Below are positions 7,178 to 14,605 of a stretch of 18,360 bases of DNA, in pieces; position 1 is the first letter of the stretch; the number at the start of each line of letters is the position of its first letter. The position numbers were made by a program, and so were the translations under genes. The notes below the pieces were generated by a model, which searched no databases, was not told where the DNA came from, and saw nothing but the letters and a program-made list of their open reading frames with translations. Source of the DNA: JANRKT01 sp033763355 (GTDB taxonomy: Bacteria > Bacteroidota > Bacteroidia > Chitinophagales > Chitinophagaceae); NCBI GenBank assembly GCA_033763355.1, contig JANRKT010000258.1, forward strand, positions 1-18,360, read 5' to 3'.

Positions 7178-8083
7178 ATGCGCAAAAAATATTGCATCTT
7201 AATAGCAGGGCCCACTGCTGTTGGTAAAACCGCAGTGGCAATACAGGTAGCCGGTCATTTTAATACATCCGTCATCTCGGCTGATTCCCGCCAGTGTTTT
7301 AAAGAATTGAACACAGGTGTTGCAAAACCCTCTGCAGAAGAATTGCAGCAGGTTAAACATTATTTTGTCAGCACACATTCAGTTGAGGAAGAGGTGAGCG
7401 CTGCAGCATTTGAACAGTATGCACTTGATGCCGTTAAAGAAATTTTTTATGAAAAAGACATAGCTGTTGTAACAGGGGGGACAGGCTTATACATAAAAGC
7501 ATTCTGCGAAGGAATGGACAACATGCCGGATATTCCGCAGGAAATCCGTAACAGCATACGTGGTGAATACAGTTTAAAGGGGCTTGCATGGCTGCAGGAA
7601 CAGGTTGGGAAAAACGATCCTCAATACTTTTCATCAGGCGAAATACAAAATCCGCAAAGATTGATGCGTGCACTTGAAGTGGTGCAGGCTACAGGCCAGT
7701 CTATACTTTCTTTTCAGCAGGGAGAAAAAAAGAAAAGGGATTTTACAGTTATTAAGACGGGGATTGAATTGCCCAAAGATTTATTGCACAGGAACATTAA
7801 TTACCGGGTTGATGAAATGATAAAGCAGGGATTGTTAAGCGAAGCAAGATCACTGCTTCCTTATCGCAACCTTAATGCGTTACAAACAGTAGGCTATAAA
7901 GAGTTATTTGATTATTTTGATGGCAGGTTTTCCCTTGAAGAAGCTGTTGAACTGATTAAAAAGAATACCAGGCAATATGCAAAAAGGCAGGTGACGTGGT
8001 TCAGGAAAGACAGGGAGATAAATTGGTTTTCGCCTGGCCGGGTGAATGAAATCATCTCATTTGTTCAATCACATGTACAATGA
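7178..8083 (+). CDS. miaA: tRNA dimethylallyltransferase
   Basis: MiaA transfers a dimethylallyl group to N6 of A37 in tRNAs reading codons that begin with U. The 301-aa protein has the P-loop GPTAVGKT at 11-18, the ISADSRQ motif at 34-40, VTGGTGLYIKA, a NPQRLMRALEV segment in the tRNA-binding region, and the C-terminal TVGYKELF and KRQVTWFRKD motifs. Length is normal. ATG at 7178 is preceded by AGGA and puts the P-loop at the standard distance; an in-frame ATG at 7070 lies inside the preceding gene and is rejected. The gene follows the pRiA4b-like gene by 58 bp and converges on ilvE. The local tRNA-Leu(CAG) has G36, so it is not an expected substrate. Confidence 0.95.
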   Translation: MRKKYCILIAGPTAVGKTAVAIQVAGHFNTSVISADSRQCFKELNTGVAKPSAEELQQVKHYFVSTHSVEEEVSAAAFEQYALDAVKEIFYEKDIAVVTGGTGLYIKAFCEGMDNMPDIPQEIRNSIRGEYSLKGLAWLQEQVGKNDPQYFSSGEIQNPQRLMRALEVVQATGQSILSFQQGEKKKRDFTVIKTGIELPKDLLHRNINYRVDEMIKQGLLSEARSLLPYRNLNALQTVGYKELFDYFDGRFSLEEAVELIKKNTRQYAKRQVTWFRKDREINWFSPGRVNEIISFVQSHVQ

Positions 8084-8146
8084 GTTGAATTGAGACCTGA
8101 CCTTTAGATTTGTGCAAGATTGCCGGGGAAAGGACGCTTATCAAAA

Positions 8147-8175
8147 AAGGATTGATCAAAATGAGATCAATCCTT
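8147..8175 (-). terminator. Intrinsic terminator of the ilvE transcript
   Basis: A perfect 11-bp inverted repeat (AAGGATTGATC at 8147-8157, GATCAATCCTT at 8165-8175) with a 7-nt loop lies between convergent miaA and ilvE. On the minus strand the hairpin is followed by TTTTGA, completing a U-run with the stem end (plus-strand A-run 8143-8148). On the plus strand only GCATAC follows, so termination should be mainly in the ilvE direction, possibly with weak action for miaA. Confidence 0.8.
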
Positions 8176-8202
8176 GCATACTAAAAACCAAACCAAAATC
8201 AT

Positions 8203-9258
8203 CTAAATTACATCATTCCATCCGTATTTATCTTCGTCCTTTCCTGTTCTTATGGCTTCCAGCTTATCCCTTAACCGGTACATTACTGAATCTTTATGAT
8301 AAGCCGGTAAATTAAAATCAGCGCCATCCATATTTATGGTTTGTATGGGCGATACTACAGCTGCTGTGCCGGCGCCAAATGCTTCTGTTATGAGTCCTGT
8401 TTCAAATGCATGCTTCAGTTCCTGGATGCTGATTTTCCTTTCTGCCGTTTTAATTCCCAGTTCACCGGCAACGGTCAGCAGCGAATCCCTTGTTACCCCG
8501 TCAAGTATTGAATCTGACAAAGCAGGTGTTACTATCGTTTTGTCAATCACAAACATTACATTCATCATTCCTGATTCTTCTATGTATTTGTGTTCAATCG
8601 CATCTGTCCACAGCACCTGGTCAAATCCCTGTTGCCTTGCCAGTTGCGTGGGATAAAAAGCGCCGCCGTAATTGCCGGCACATTTGGCAAAACCAGTTCC
8701 TCCTTTTACTGCCCTTGCATAATCTGTTTCCACTTTTACCCTGATAGGTTTTGAAAATACCGGGCCTACAGGGCCGGTGAAAATGATAAAGCGGTACTCA
8801 TCAGAAACCTTTACGCCAAACCTTGCTTCGCTGGCATACATAAACGGGCGGATGTATAAAGCGCTTCCTTCCTGCGATGGCACCCAGGCCGCATCCAGTT
8901 CAACCAGTTGCCGTAAGCCTTTTACAAATATTTCCTTTGGCAAAACCGGCATGCACATGCGGTGCAGGGTTTTCAGCAAACGCTCATAATGTTTTTCTGT
9001 TCTGAAAATATTTACCCTTCCGTCATGCATGTGCAATGCCTTCATTCCTTCAAAAACCGCCTGGCCATAATGCAATGCAAGCGTAGTGGGGCTCATGGAA
9101 AGGTTGCCGAAAGGAATGATATGCGCTGTCTGCCATTCGCCCTGTACATAATCACATACCAGCATGTGGTCTGAAACATATTTTCCGAATTCCAGTTTGT
9201 CAAAATCCACTTCATCAATCCTGGAGTGCTTCACTTTCCTTATGATGATGTCCTCCAT
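8203..9258 (-). CDS. ilvE: Branched-chain amino acid aminotransferase
   Basis: A fold-type IV PLP aminotransferase that reversibly exchanges amino groups between Leu/Ile/Val and 2-oxoglutarate in the cytoplasm. From ATG at 9258 it has 351 residues, normal for the long BCAT subfamily. Seen are the N-terminal HSRIDEVDFDKLEFGKYVSDHM, YGQAVFEGMKA, the cofactor lysine region GGTGFAKCAGNYGG with Lys192, and the ESGMMNVMFV strand. An alternative ATG at 9267 would add three residues. The start overlaps the 3' end of the GNAT gene by 44 bp, so it is probably the last gene of the decarboxylase-permease-GNAT-ilvE unit. A D-amino acid or aromatic aminotransferase is less likely given the BCAT N-terminus. 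Confidence 0.93.
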   Translation of the reverse strand: MEDIIIRKVKHSRIDEVDFDKLEFGKYVSDHMLVCDYVQGEWQTAHIIPFGNLSMSPTTLALHYGQAVFEGMKALHMHDGRVNIFRTEKHYERLLKTLHRMCMPVLPKEIFVKGLRQLVELDAAWVPSQEGSALYIRPFMYASEARFGVKVSDEYRFIIFTGPVGPVFSKPIRVKVETDYARAVKGGTGFAKCAGNYGGAFYPTQLARQQGFDQVLWTDAIEHKYIEESGMMNVMFVIDKTIVTPALSDSILDGVTRDSLLTVAGELGIKTAERKISIQELKHAFETGLITEAFGAGTAAVVSPIQTINMDGADFNLPAYHKDSVMYRLRDKLEAIRTGKDEDKYGWNDVI

Positions 9259-10309
9259 CAGTTCCATGATATTTGGTTTTAATGAGCAATTGATTAATAT
9301 TTTCAACCTGGTTTATTGGCCGGGCCATTACATCGTATTCAAAAGTTTGTGATCCGATGGTAAAAAAATGTTCCCCGATCCGGATAAACCCGTTCTTATC
9401 ATAAAAACGCCTGGCTTTCCCGTTTTGTATAAGTACATCCAGCCATAGCCATTCGGGGTTTACTTCTTTTGCCAGTTCAATTACCGCATCCATCAGCAAC
9501 TGACCTGCTCCGCTGCCATGGTATTCCTGCAATACATAAATTTTCTGCAGTTCGGTTTGCCACACCGAAGTGATCTGCGGGTTAAGTGAATGTTTTTTTA
9601 CTTTGGCAAAACCAACGGGCTTCCCGTTATGCAACGCAAGAAAGAAAACATTATTGGCCTTCCTGATCCCCGCTTCAATTCTTTCTTCAGCATAGGTATG
9701 ATCAAGGTAGTGCTGTAAATCTTCCTTCCTCTTAAAGAATGGGGAAAACGCATCAAAAAATGACTGCCGGCCTGTTACAGCAATATCCTTTGCATGGGCT
9801 ACATCCGCTTTAATGATTTTAATCTGGTCTTTCATTTTAGCCAGTTGTAATTCCATCATCACATCCGATCTTACATAATCATTGCTTTTATCCAGCTTCA
9901 CATATTTAAATCCCAGCTTTTTTTCATACAAAGTAAGTGCAGGTTTCAGGCTGCTGTGCGAAAACAAAATGATGCGTTCTGCACCAAGCTCCTTCGCCTT
10001 ATTGATTGCAGCACGTCCCAGCGCCTCTGCTATACCAAGTCTGTGAAAATTTTCATCCACCGCCATCTTGGTAAATTCATAAGTGCCTGCATCAATTTTT
10101 TTCAGTGCTACAGTTCCTGCCACAACACCATCATACAAAGCAATCAAAATAGCGCCGCCCGGTTTTAATATTGCCTCTTCCGGTTTGGTGAGCACATATT
10201 CATCCCGCGGTTCAACCCAAAAGTATTTTTCTATCCACACCTTATTAAGCTTTTCAAAATAAGGCTGGTGTTGCGGCCCGTAATCTATTATCCTTACCTT
10301 GTTGCTCAT
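9215..10309 (-). CDS. Tandem two-domain GNAT acetyltransferase, C-terminal half PaiA-like
   Basis: A 364-aa protein made of two consecutive acetyl-CoA-dependent GNAT domains. Domain 1 (about 1-155) has FTKMAVDENFHRLGIAEALGRAAINKAKELGAERI and ends YEKKLGFKYVKL. Domain 2 (about 158-330) has LQKIYVLQEYHGSGAGQLLMDAVIELA for pyrophosphate binding and ends FYDKNGFIRIGEHFFTIGSQTFEYDVMARPI, which closely follows the PaiA spermidine/spermine acetyltransferase pattern (FYKKMGF...G.H.F..G). Acetylation of an amine is therefore the best guess for domain 2; domain 1's substrate is unclear. The start ATG overlaps the permease stop as ATGA. The last ~32 residues are beyond the GNAT fold and overlap ilvE. 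Fusion rather than sequencing error is likely, because the linker is continuous. Confidence 0.88.
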   Translation of the reverse strand: MSNKVRIIDYGPQHQPYFEKLNKVWIEKYFWVEPRDEYVLTKPEEAILKPGGAILIALYDGVVAGTVALKKIDAGTYEFTKMAVDENFHRLGIAEALGRAAINKAKELGAERIILFSHSSLKPALTLYEKKLGFKYVKLDKSNDYVRSDVMMELQLAKMKDQIKIIKADVAHAKDIAVTGRQSFFDAFSPFFKRKEDLQHYLDHTYAEERIEAGIRKANNVFFLALHNGKPVGFAKVKKHSLNPQITSVWQTELQKIYVLQEYHGSGAGQLLMDAVIELAKEVNPEWLWLDVLIQNGKARRFYDKNGFIRIGEHFFTIGSQTFEYDVMARPINQVENINQLLIKTKYHGTDGGHHHKESEALQD

Positions 10310-11211
10310 GTCCTTTGCTTTTTAAATTCCCTGTTAACCAAAAAAACGCCTGCCAGTGTTATTAAAGTACCCGTTATCATATGCGGGTTCATCTTTTCAT
10401 TCAGCAGCAGCCATCCGAGGCCCACTGCCACAATCGGGTTGATGTATGCGTAAACTGAGACCTGTGTTGCCGGTAATTTGCTGATGGCAAATACATAGGC
10501 GGAGTAAGCCAGTATTGAACCAAACAACACAAGATATACTAACGCAAATAACGAAGAAGAAGATGCCTCTGCAAGGTTGATGTATTGGCCCGAAATAAAA
10601 CAGATGGGCAGTATGATCAATCCCGCAACCAGCATTTGTAACCCTACTGCAAACAATATATCGAGAGACATTTTGTAGCGTGAAGTGTAAACAGTGCCGA
10701 ATGACCATGATAATGTGGAAATCAGTGCCAGTATCACACCAAATAAAAATACAGGGTTAACCAGTTGCTGCAGGTATTCATAAAATATGGTAACGATGCC
10801 TGCAAAACCAATCAGCAAACCCAGCATCATCCACCTCGTCATCTTTGCGCATTTTGACATCCACATACTGAACAGTGCAATAAATAACGGAACCAACCCT
10901 GCAATGATTGCAGCCAGACCGCTGCTGATGTATTGCAGCGACCAGGTGAGTAAACCATTGGCAACACATAAAAGAAAGAACCCCTGTACCGAAATCTTTT
11001 TGAGTATTGACCAGTTGGGTATGGAATATCCCTTTATTAAAAAATAACTTACCAGTATAAGTCCTGATGTTAATTGCCTTAACCCTGATACAAATAAACC
11101 GGGCATGTGCTGCGCCCCTACTTTAGAGGCAATATAAGTAGTGCCCCAGAAGAAGCTTACAATAACCAGTGCGATATATGCTTTACTCAGATCTTTTTTC
11201 ATGATGCTCAT
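10306..11211 (-). CDS. DMT superfamily permease (EamA family), amine-cluster copy
   Basis: A 301-aa integral membrane protein with about ten hydrophobic helices in two EamA halves (roughly 10-140 and 150-292). The first helix contains the family motif FFWGTTYIASK, the second half GSILAYSAYVFAISKLPATQVSVYAYINPIVAVGLGWLLLNE, a classic EamA box. ATG at 11211 is used, with an alternative at 11202. Its TGA overlaps the GNAT start as ATGA, so translation is coupled. It lies 62 bp downstream of the decarboxylase. Family members export amino acids and related compounds; here I infer an amino acid or amine exporter from neighbours. It is only distantly like the DMT permease at 2053. Confidence 0.9.
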   Translation of the reverse strand: MSIMKKDLSKAYIALVIVSFFWGTTYIASKVGAQHMPGLFVSGLRQLTSGLILVSYFLIKGYSIPNWSILKKISVQGFFLLCVANGLLTWSLQYISSGLAAIIAGLVPLFIALFSMWMSKCAKMTRWMMLGLLIGFAGIVTIFYEYLQQLVNPVFLFGVILALISTLSWSFGTVYTSRYKMSLDILFAVGLQMLVAGLIILPICFISGQYINLAEASSSSLFALVYLVLFGSILAYSAYVFAISKLPATQVSVYAYINPIVAVGLGWLLLNEKMNPHMITGTLITLAGVFLVNREFKKQRT

Positions 11212-11273
11212 CTTTATTTTACTTCTAATCCAACTTATTTACCCTTTATTTCATTTTTCATTACCACTCACAA

Positions 11274-12785
11274 CTACGGAGTGGTACCCCCTCTCTCCCG
11301 CCCATTGGCGGGATGGAGAGGGGCAGGGGTGAGGGTATTCCCTATCCTTATCGTTTCCCTTACCAGTATAACAAAATCCTCCTTCCTGCTCCTGTGATTG
11401 GTAATGGCAGCACGAATGGCATAGTTACCATCCAATATCGTATAAGAAGGGGCCGCAATACCTTCTTCCTGCAAACGCATCAGTATTTCTTTGTTCAATT
11501 CGTTAAGCTGCTGTTTATTTAAACCACCGGGGTTATAGCGGTAACAAACAATGTTTAAAAGAACAGGCGCCAATAATTCCAAACTACCCTTCTGCTTAAT
11601 AAGTTCAGAGAGATATCGGGCCTGTTCAATGTTTTGCCGGATCAGTTGCCTGTATTTTTCAATTCCGTTCTCTTTCATCAGCATCCATACTTTTAACGCT
11701 TTAAACCCTCTTGACAATTCCATTCCGTAATTAGAAAAAGGATCGGGACCGGCTGATAATCCCCTTTCATGATTTACCAGGTAGTTCACAGCAGTTGCAA
11801 ATGCATTGCGGTGTACTGCTGCATCTTTTACCAATACACAGGCCACTTCATAATTCATATAAAGCCATTTGTGAAAATCAAATGTGATGCTGTCTGCTTT
11901 TTCAACAGCCTTCAGTTGGTCATCAAACTCAGGTAATATTTTGGGCACAGCCCCGAAAGCGCCGTCAATGTGAAACCAGAGCTTTTCTTTTTTTGCAATC
12001 TCCGCCAGTTCATACAACGGGTCAATCGCCCCTGTATTTACAGTGCCTGCATTGCCTACAATACAAAAAGGAATGTGTCCCGCTTTCCTGTCTTCTGCAA
12101 TACCTTTCTTCAATTCATCAATCCGTATGCGGTAATTTTCATCCACAGGGATTTTCCTGAAATTATCACTGCCAATACCAATTACATCTGCCCCCTTGAT
12201 TACACAATTGTGTGTTTCTGCAGAACCATAAACGATCATCTGCCCCGGTACTGCATACAACCCTTTTTTCCTGATCTCATTATTGAAATGGTTTCTTGCA
12301 ACAATCAATGCAGTGATGTTGGCTATTGAAGCGCCGCTGGTTAATATGCCGCCTGCTGATGCAGGAAAACCAAACATCTCTTTTGACCAGTCCAGAACCT
12401 GCTGCTCCACATACATCGGCATGTGTTCACCAATGCTTACATTGGCGTTCATCCCTGAAGCAAGCATATCTGCAAGCATTCCGAAAGGCGAGCCGCCACC
12501 CTGCACCCATGACCAGAACCGCGGATGTATATTATTGGTATTGAAGGGGAGCACCTGCTCTGTAAAATCATCATACACTTCCTCTGTACGCTGCGGAAGC
12601 AGCGGCAGCGGTTGTTTCATTGCGGAAACAGCAGCATGAGCGGGTTTATTCCACACTTTTCTTTCCCTCACGGTTTGCAGGTAATCCATCATATCATCCA
12701 GCATTTTATGCCCCAGGTTGCGCATAGCATCCCAGTCTGAGGGATCAAGTGTTTCTTCTTTTACAATGATGTCTTTTGTCTGCAT
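11274..12785 (-). CDS. Group II pyridoxal-phosphate decarboxylase (aromatic-L-amino-acid decarboxylase family)
   Basis: A 503-aa cytoplasmic PLP enzyme removing the carboxyl group of an amino acid to give an amine. Motifs seen: HPRFWSWVQGGGSPFGMLADML (87-108), a ring-stacking histidine in SAETHNCV (His192), HIDGAFGA with Asp274, and the Schiff-base lysine in FDFHKWLY (Lys306). The layout fits AADC, Tyr/Trp decarboxylases better than GadB. The HIDGAFG segment replaces the more usual HVDAAYG. The final ~20 residues (LTPAPLHPANGRERGG...) are encoded by a REP-like repeat, so the native C-terminus was replaced or extended. Substrate cannot be assigned. It heads a minus-strand unit with permease, GNAT and ilvE and diverges from a MocR regulator. 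Confidence 0.9.
   Translation of the reverse strand: MQTKDIIVKEETLDPSDWDAMRNLGHKMLDDMMDYLQTVRERKVWNKPAHAAVSAMKQPLPLLPQRTEEVYDDFTEQVLPFNTNNIHPRFWSWVQGGGSPFGMLADMLASGMNANVSIGEHMPMYVEQQVLDWSKEMFGFPASAGGILTSGASIANITALIVARNHFNNEIRKKGLYAVPGQMIVYGSAETHNCVIKGADVIGIGSDNFRKIPVDENYRIRIDELKKGIAEDRKAGHIPFCIVGNAGTVNTGAIDPLYELAEIAKKEKLWFHIDGAFGAVPKILPEFDDQLKAVEKADSITFDFHKWLYMNYEVACVLVKDAAVHRNAFATAVNYLVNHERGLSAGPDPFSNYGMELSRGFKALKVWMLMKENGIEKYRQLIRQNIEQARYLSELIKQKGSLELLAPVLLNIVCYRYNPGGLNKQQLNELNKEILMRLQEEGIAAPSYTILDGNYAIRAAITNHRSRKEDFVILVRETIRIGNTLTPAPLHPANGRERGGTTP
11288..11323. repeat. REP-like palindromic repeat
   Basis: A GC-rich hairpin with CCCCTCTC and CCCGCC in the left arm, a CATT loop at 11303-11306, and GGCGGG and GAGAGGGG in the right arm, interrupted by a two-base AT bulge. 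It is markedly richer in G+C than its surroundings and resembles dispersed palindromic repeats of many genomes, often read as 'TPAPLHPANGRERGG' in translation. It supplies the last codons of the decarboxylase and lies before the EamA gene. Confidence 0.75.
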
Positions 12786-12793
12786 CTCTATTT

Positions 12794-12808
12794 TTTTACA
12801 CCGTAAAA
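12794..12808. promoter_or_regulatory. Palindromic operator candidate 1
   Basis: TTTTAC-ACC-GTAAAA, two perfect 6-bp arms, lies 9 bp upstream of the decarboxylase ATG, where a bound repressor would block its leader or promoter. It shares TTACA..GTAA with site 2, 62 bp away centre to centre. Binding by the divergent MocR protein is an inference. Confidence 0.5.
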
Positions 12809-12857
12809 TTCAGCCCTTCTTTTTCACCGTTCAACCCGCTTCTTGCTGACTTTATAA

Positions 12858-12868
12858 TTACAGTGTAA
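12858..12868. promoter_or_regulatory. Palindromic operator candidate 2
   Basis: TTACA-G-TGTAA is a perfect 11-bp palindrome in the same divergent spacer as site 1. It lies about 42 bp upstream of the regulator's -7 box. The 62-bp centre-to-centre distance from site 1 is close to six helical turns, so both sites would face the same side of the DNA. Confidence 0.5.
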
Positions 12869-12909
12869 AATTTCATCAAATTATTTTTAAAAAACAGATG
12901 CAGATTTTT

Positions 12910-12917
12910 TAATTTTG
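12910..12917 (+). promoter_or_regulatory. -7 box of the MocR gene
   Basis: TAATTTTG is an exact TAnnTTTG. A start about seven bases downstream would give a leader of roughly 140 nt before ATG 13068, containing the long inverted repeat at 12949-13056. No TTTG -33 element is visible. Confidence 0.5.
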
Positions 12918-12948
12918 ACTATATCAGATTTTTTAACACACAGAGACC

Positions 12949-13056
12949 GAAAGTCAGAAAGACGGAAAATTGGGAAAGAATATTCAATTAATGACGGCTT
13001 GCTTTTACCTTTCCCCGCTTACAGACTTTTCAGACTTCCTGACTTTTCTGACTTTC
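12949..13056. repeat. Inverted repeat with GAAAGTC-type words in the MocR leader
   Basis: GAAAGTCAGAAA (12949-12960) is exactly complementary to TTTCTGACTTTC (13045-13056), 84 bp apart. The right arm is part of a short tandem array of 8-9 bp units (CAGACTTTT, CAGACTTCC, TGACTTTTC, TGACTTTC at 13022-13056). The left arm holds degenerate GAAAG words in the other direction. The transcript could fold into a long imperfect hairpin ending 11 nt before the start codon. Confidence 0.7.
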
Positions 13057-13067
13057 TAACTATTATT

Positions 13068-14507
13068 ATGCGTAAATCAGCATTTTCCAACGACGACCAC
13101 CTTTACGTGCAGGTAGCGGAAGGCATTGAAAAAATGATCTCAGAAGATGTATTGCGTATCGGCGACAAGCTTCCTTCCGTTCGTGTGCTGAGCGAAGAAT
13201 ACGGCATCAGCATGGGCACGGCATTCCAGGCTTATTACCATCTTGAAGGAAAAGGTTTGATAGAATCAAGGCCCAAATCGGGTTATTATGTGCGGTTCAA
13301 CCACCGCCGGTTCCCTGAGCTGCCCAAGATGATATTGCCTGAACCTGTAGAAAGTGAAGTAAGCGTAAAGGATATGATTGCTACGGTTTACCGTGACCTT
13401 ACACAGAGTGACATGATCAATTTTGCGCTGGCGGTTCCTGCTATTGAACTGGTGCCCGTTGCAAAGCTGAATAAATCTGTTGTGCAGGCATTGCGCTCTT
13501 CCAAAAACCATTGCACCAGCTACGAACATGTGCAGGGCAATGTTGAATTGCGCAAGCAATTGGCCAAACTTTCATTCAACTGGGGCGGAAAAGTGAGACC
13601 TGAAGAAGTGGTGGTAACTGCAGGATGTATGGAAGCCCTGGTGCTTTGTTTGCGTGCCGTAACTCAGCCCGGCGATACCGTTGCAGTGGAACAACCCTGC
13701 TATTTTAATATTTACCAGGCAATGGAAACACTGGGATTAAAGATTGTTGAAATTTCATCTGATCCCGTCACCGGGCCTGACCTGGATTGTTTGCGCAAAG
13801 CCATTAAAAACTTTTCCATCAAAGCCTGTTTGTTTGTGCCCAGTTTCAGCAACCCGTTGGGCAGTTGCATGCCTGATGAAAAGAAAAAAGAACTGGTGGA
13901 GATCATTACACAGCATAACATTCCTTTAATAGAGGATGATATTTATGGCGAAATGTATTTTGGAAGGAGCCGCCCGAGAACATGTAAATACTATGATACC
14001 AAAGGCCTCGTCATGTATTGTTCTTCCTTATCAAAATCCCTTGCGCCGGGTTACCGGATTGGCTGGGTGATACCCGGGAAGTTTACAGAAAAAGTTACGC
14101 AGCTGAAGATGATACACAGCATCAGCACCAATACGCTTTCGCAGGTTGCCATGGCCGATTTCCTGAGCAAGGGACGCTATGAATACCATTTAAAGAAACT
14201 GAGAAAGGCTTTGCATACACAGTGCTTAAAATACCTGCAGGGCATCATGCAGTATTTTCCGGAAGACACGAAGGTGTCCCGCCCGCAGGGAGGCTTTGTA
14301 TTGTGGATAGAACTTAATAAGAAAATAAATGCCTATAAGGTATGCACCGAAGCATTAAAACACAACATCTCTGTTGCACCCGGGCAGATATTTTCTTCCT
14401 GCAGTTGCTACAAAAACTACCTGCGCATCAGCTATGGCAAACCCTGGAACGAAGATGTGGAGTACGGGCTTATGATGTTAGGAAAGGTGATAAAGAAGAT
14501 GGTGTGA
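13068..14507 (+). CDS. MocR-type regulator (GntR wHTH plus class I aminotransferase domain)
   Basis: A 479-aa fusion of a GntR winged helix and a fold-type I PLP aminotransferase domain, as in PdxR, GabR and YdcR; such proteins sense PLP or its amino acid adducts. The HTH is residues 10-76 (LYVQVAEGIEKMISEDVLRIGDKLPSVRVLSEEYGISMG..., LIESRPKSGYYV). The aminotransferase part shows PSFSNPLG (258-265), EDDIYGE with Asp291, and the PLP lysine in SSLSKSLAPGYRIGW (Lys323). ATG 13068 fits the family N-terminus; in-frame codons upstream are repeat-rich leader with only a TTG start. It diverges from the decarboxylase across 282 bp with two palindromes, so it most likely controls that unit. A pure aminotransferase role is less likely with the HTH present. 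Confidence 0.93.
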   Translation: MRKSAFSNDDHLYVQVAEGIEKMISEDVLRIGDKLPSVRVLSEEYGISMGTAFQAYYHLEGKGLIESRPKSGYYVRFNHRRFPELPKMILPEPVESEVSVKDMIATVYRDLTQSDMINFALAVPAIELVPVAKLNKSVVQALRSSKNHCTSYEHVQGNVELRKQLAKLSFNWGGKVRPEEVVVTAGCMEALVLCLRAVTQPGDTVAVEQPCYFNIYQAMETLGLKIVEISSDPVTGPDLDCLRKAIKNFSIKACLFVPSFSNPLGSCMPDEKKKELVEIITQHNIPLIEDDIYGEMYFGRSRPRTCKYYDTKGLVMYCSSLSKSLAPGYRIGWVIPGKFTEKVTQLKMIHSISTNTLSQVAMADFLSKGRYEYHLKKLRKALHTQCLKYLQGIMQYFPEDTKVSRPQGGFVLWIELNKKINAYKVCTEALKHNISVAPGQIFSSCSCYKNYLRISYGKPWNEDVEYGLMMLGKVIKKMV

Positions 14508-14518
14508 GAAACGGCTTA

Positions 14519-14559
14519 AAATTTATCTTGCCTCTCAGCCCCGGGAACCAAGGCGTTGA
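14519..14559 (+). repeat. Weak third copy of the boundary repeat
   Basis: AAATTTA (14519-14525) is followed 33 bp later (start to start) by GGCGTTGA (14552-14559), preceded by GAACCAA. The copy at 16591 has AAATTTA then GGCGTTGA at 32 bp, and the copy at 18080 has GGCGGTGG at 31 bp. It sits in the 98-bp gap between the MocR gene and the restriction enzyme. It lacks the strong hairpin of the other two, so relationship is tentative. Confidence 0.35.
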
Positions 14560-14605
14560 GACAACTTCCAATAAATATTTAATCATTACTTTCGGATAAA
14601 AAAGC

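Noticed and set aside
8112..8315. A 67-codon plus-strand frame after miaA
   Set aside because: It spans the terminator hairpin and the 3' end of ilvE and has no recognisable start signal.
12915..13067. A 51-residue N-terminal extension of the MocR regulator
   Set aside because: It starts with TTG inside the -7 box, is rich in repeat-derived residues, and the GntR domain begins normally after ATG 13068.
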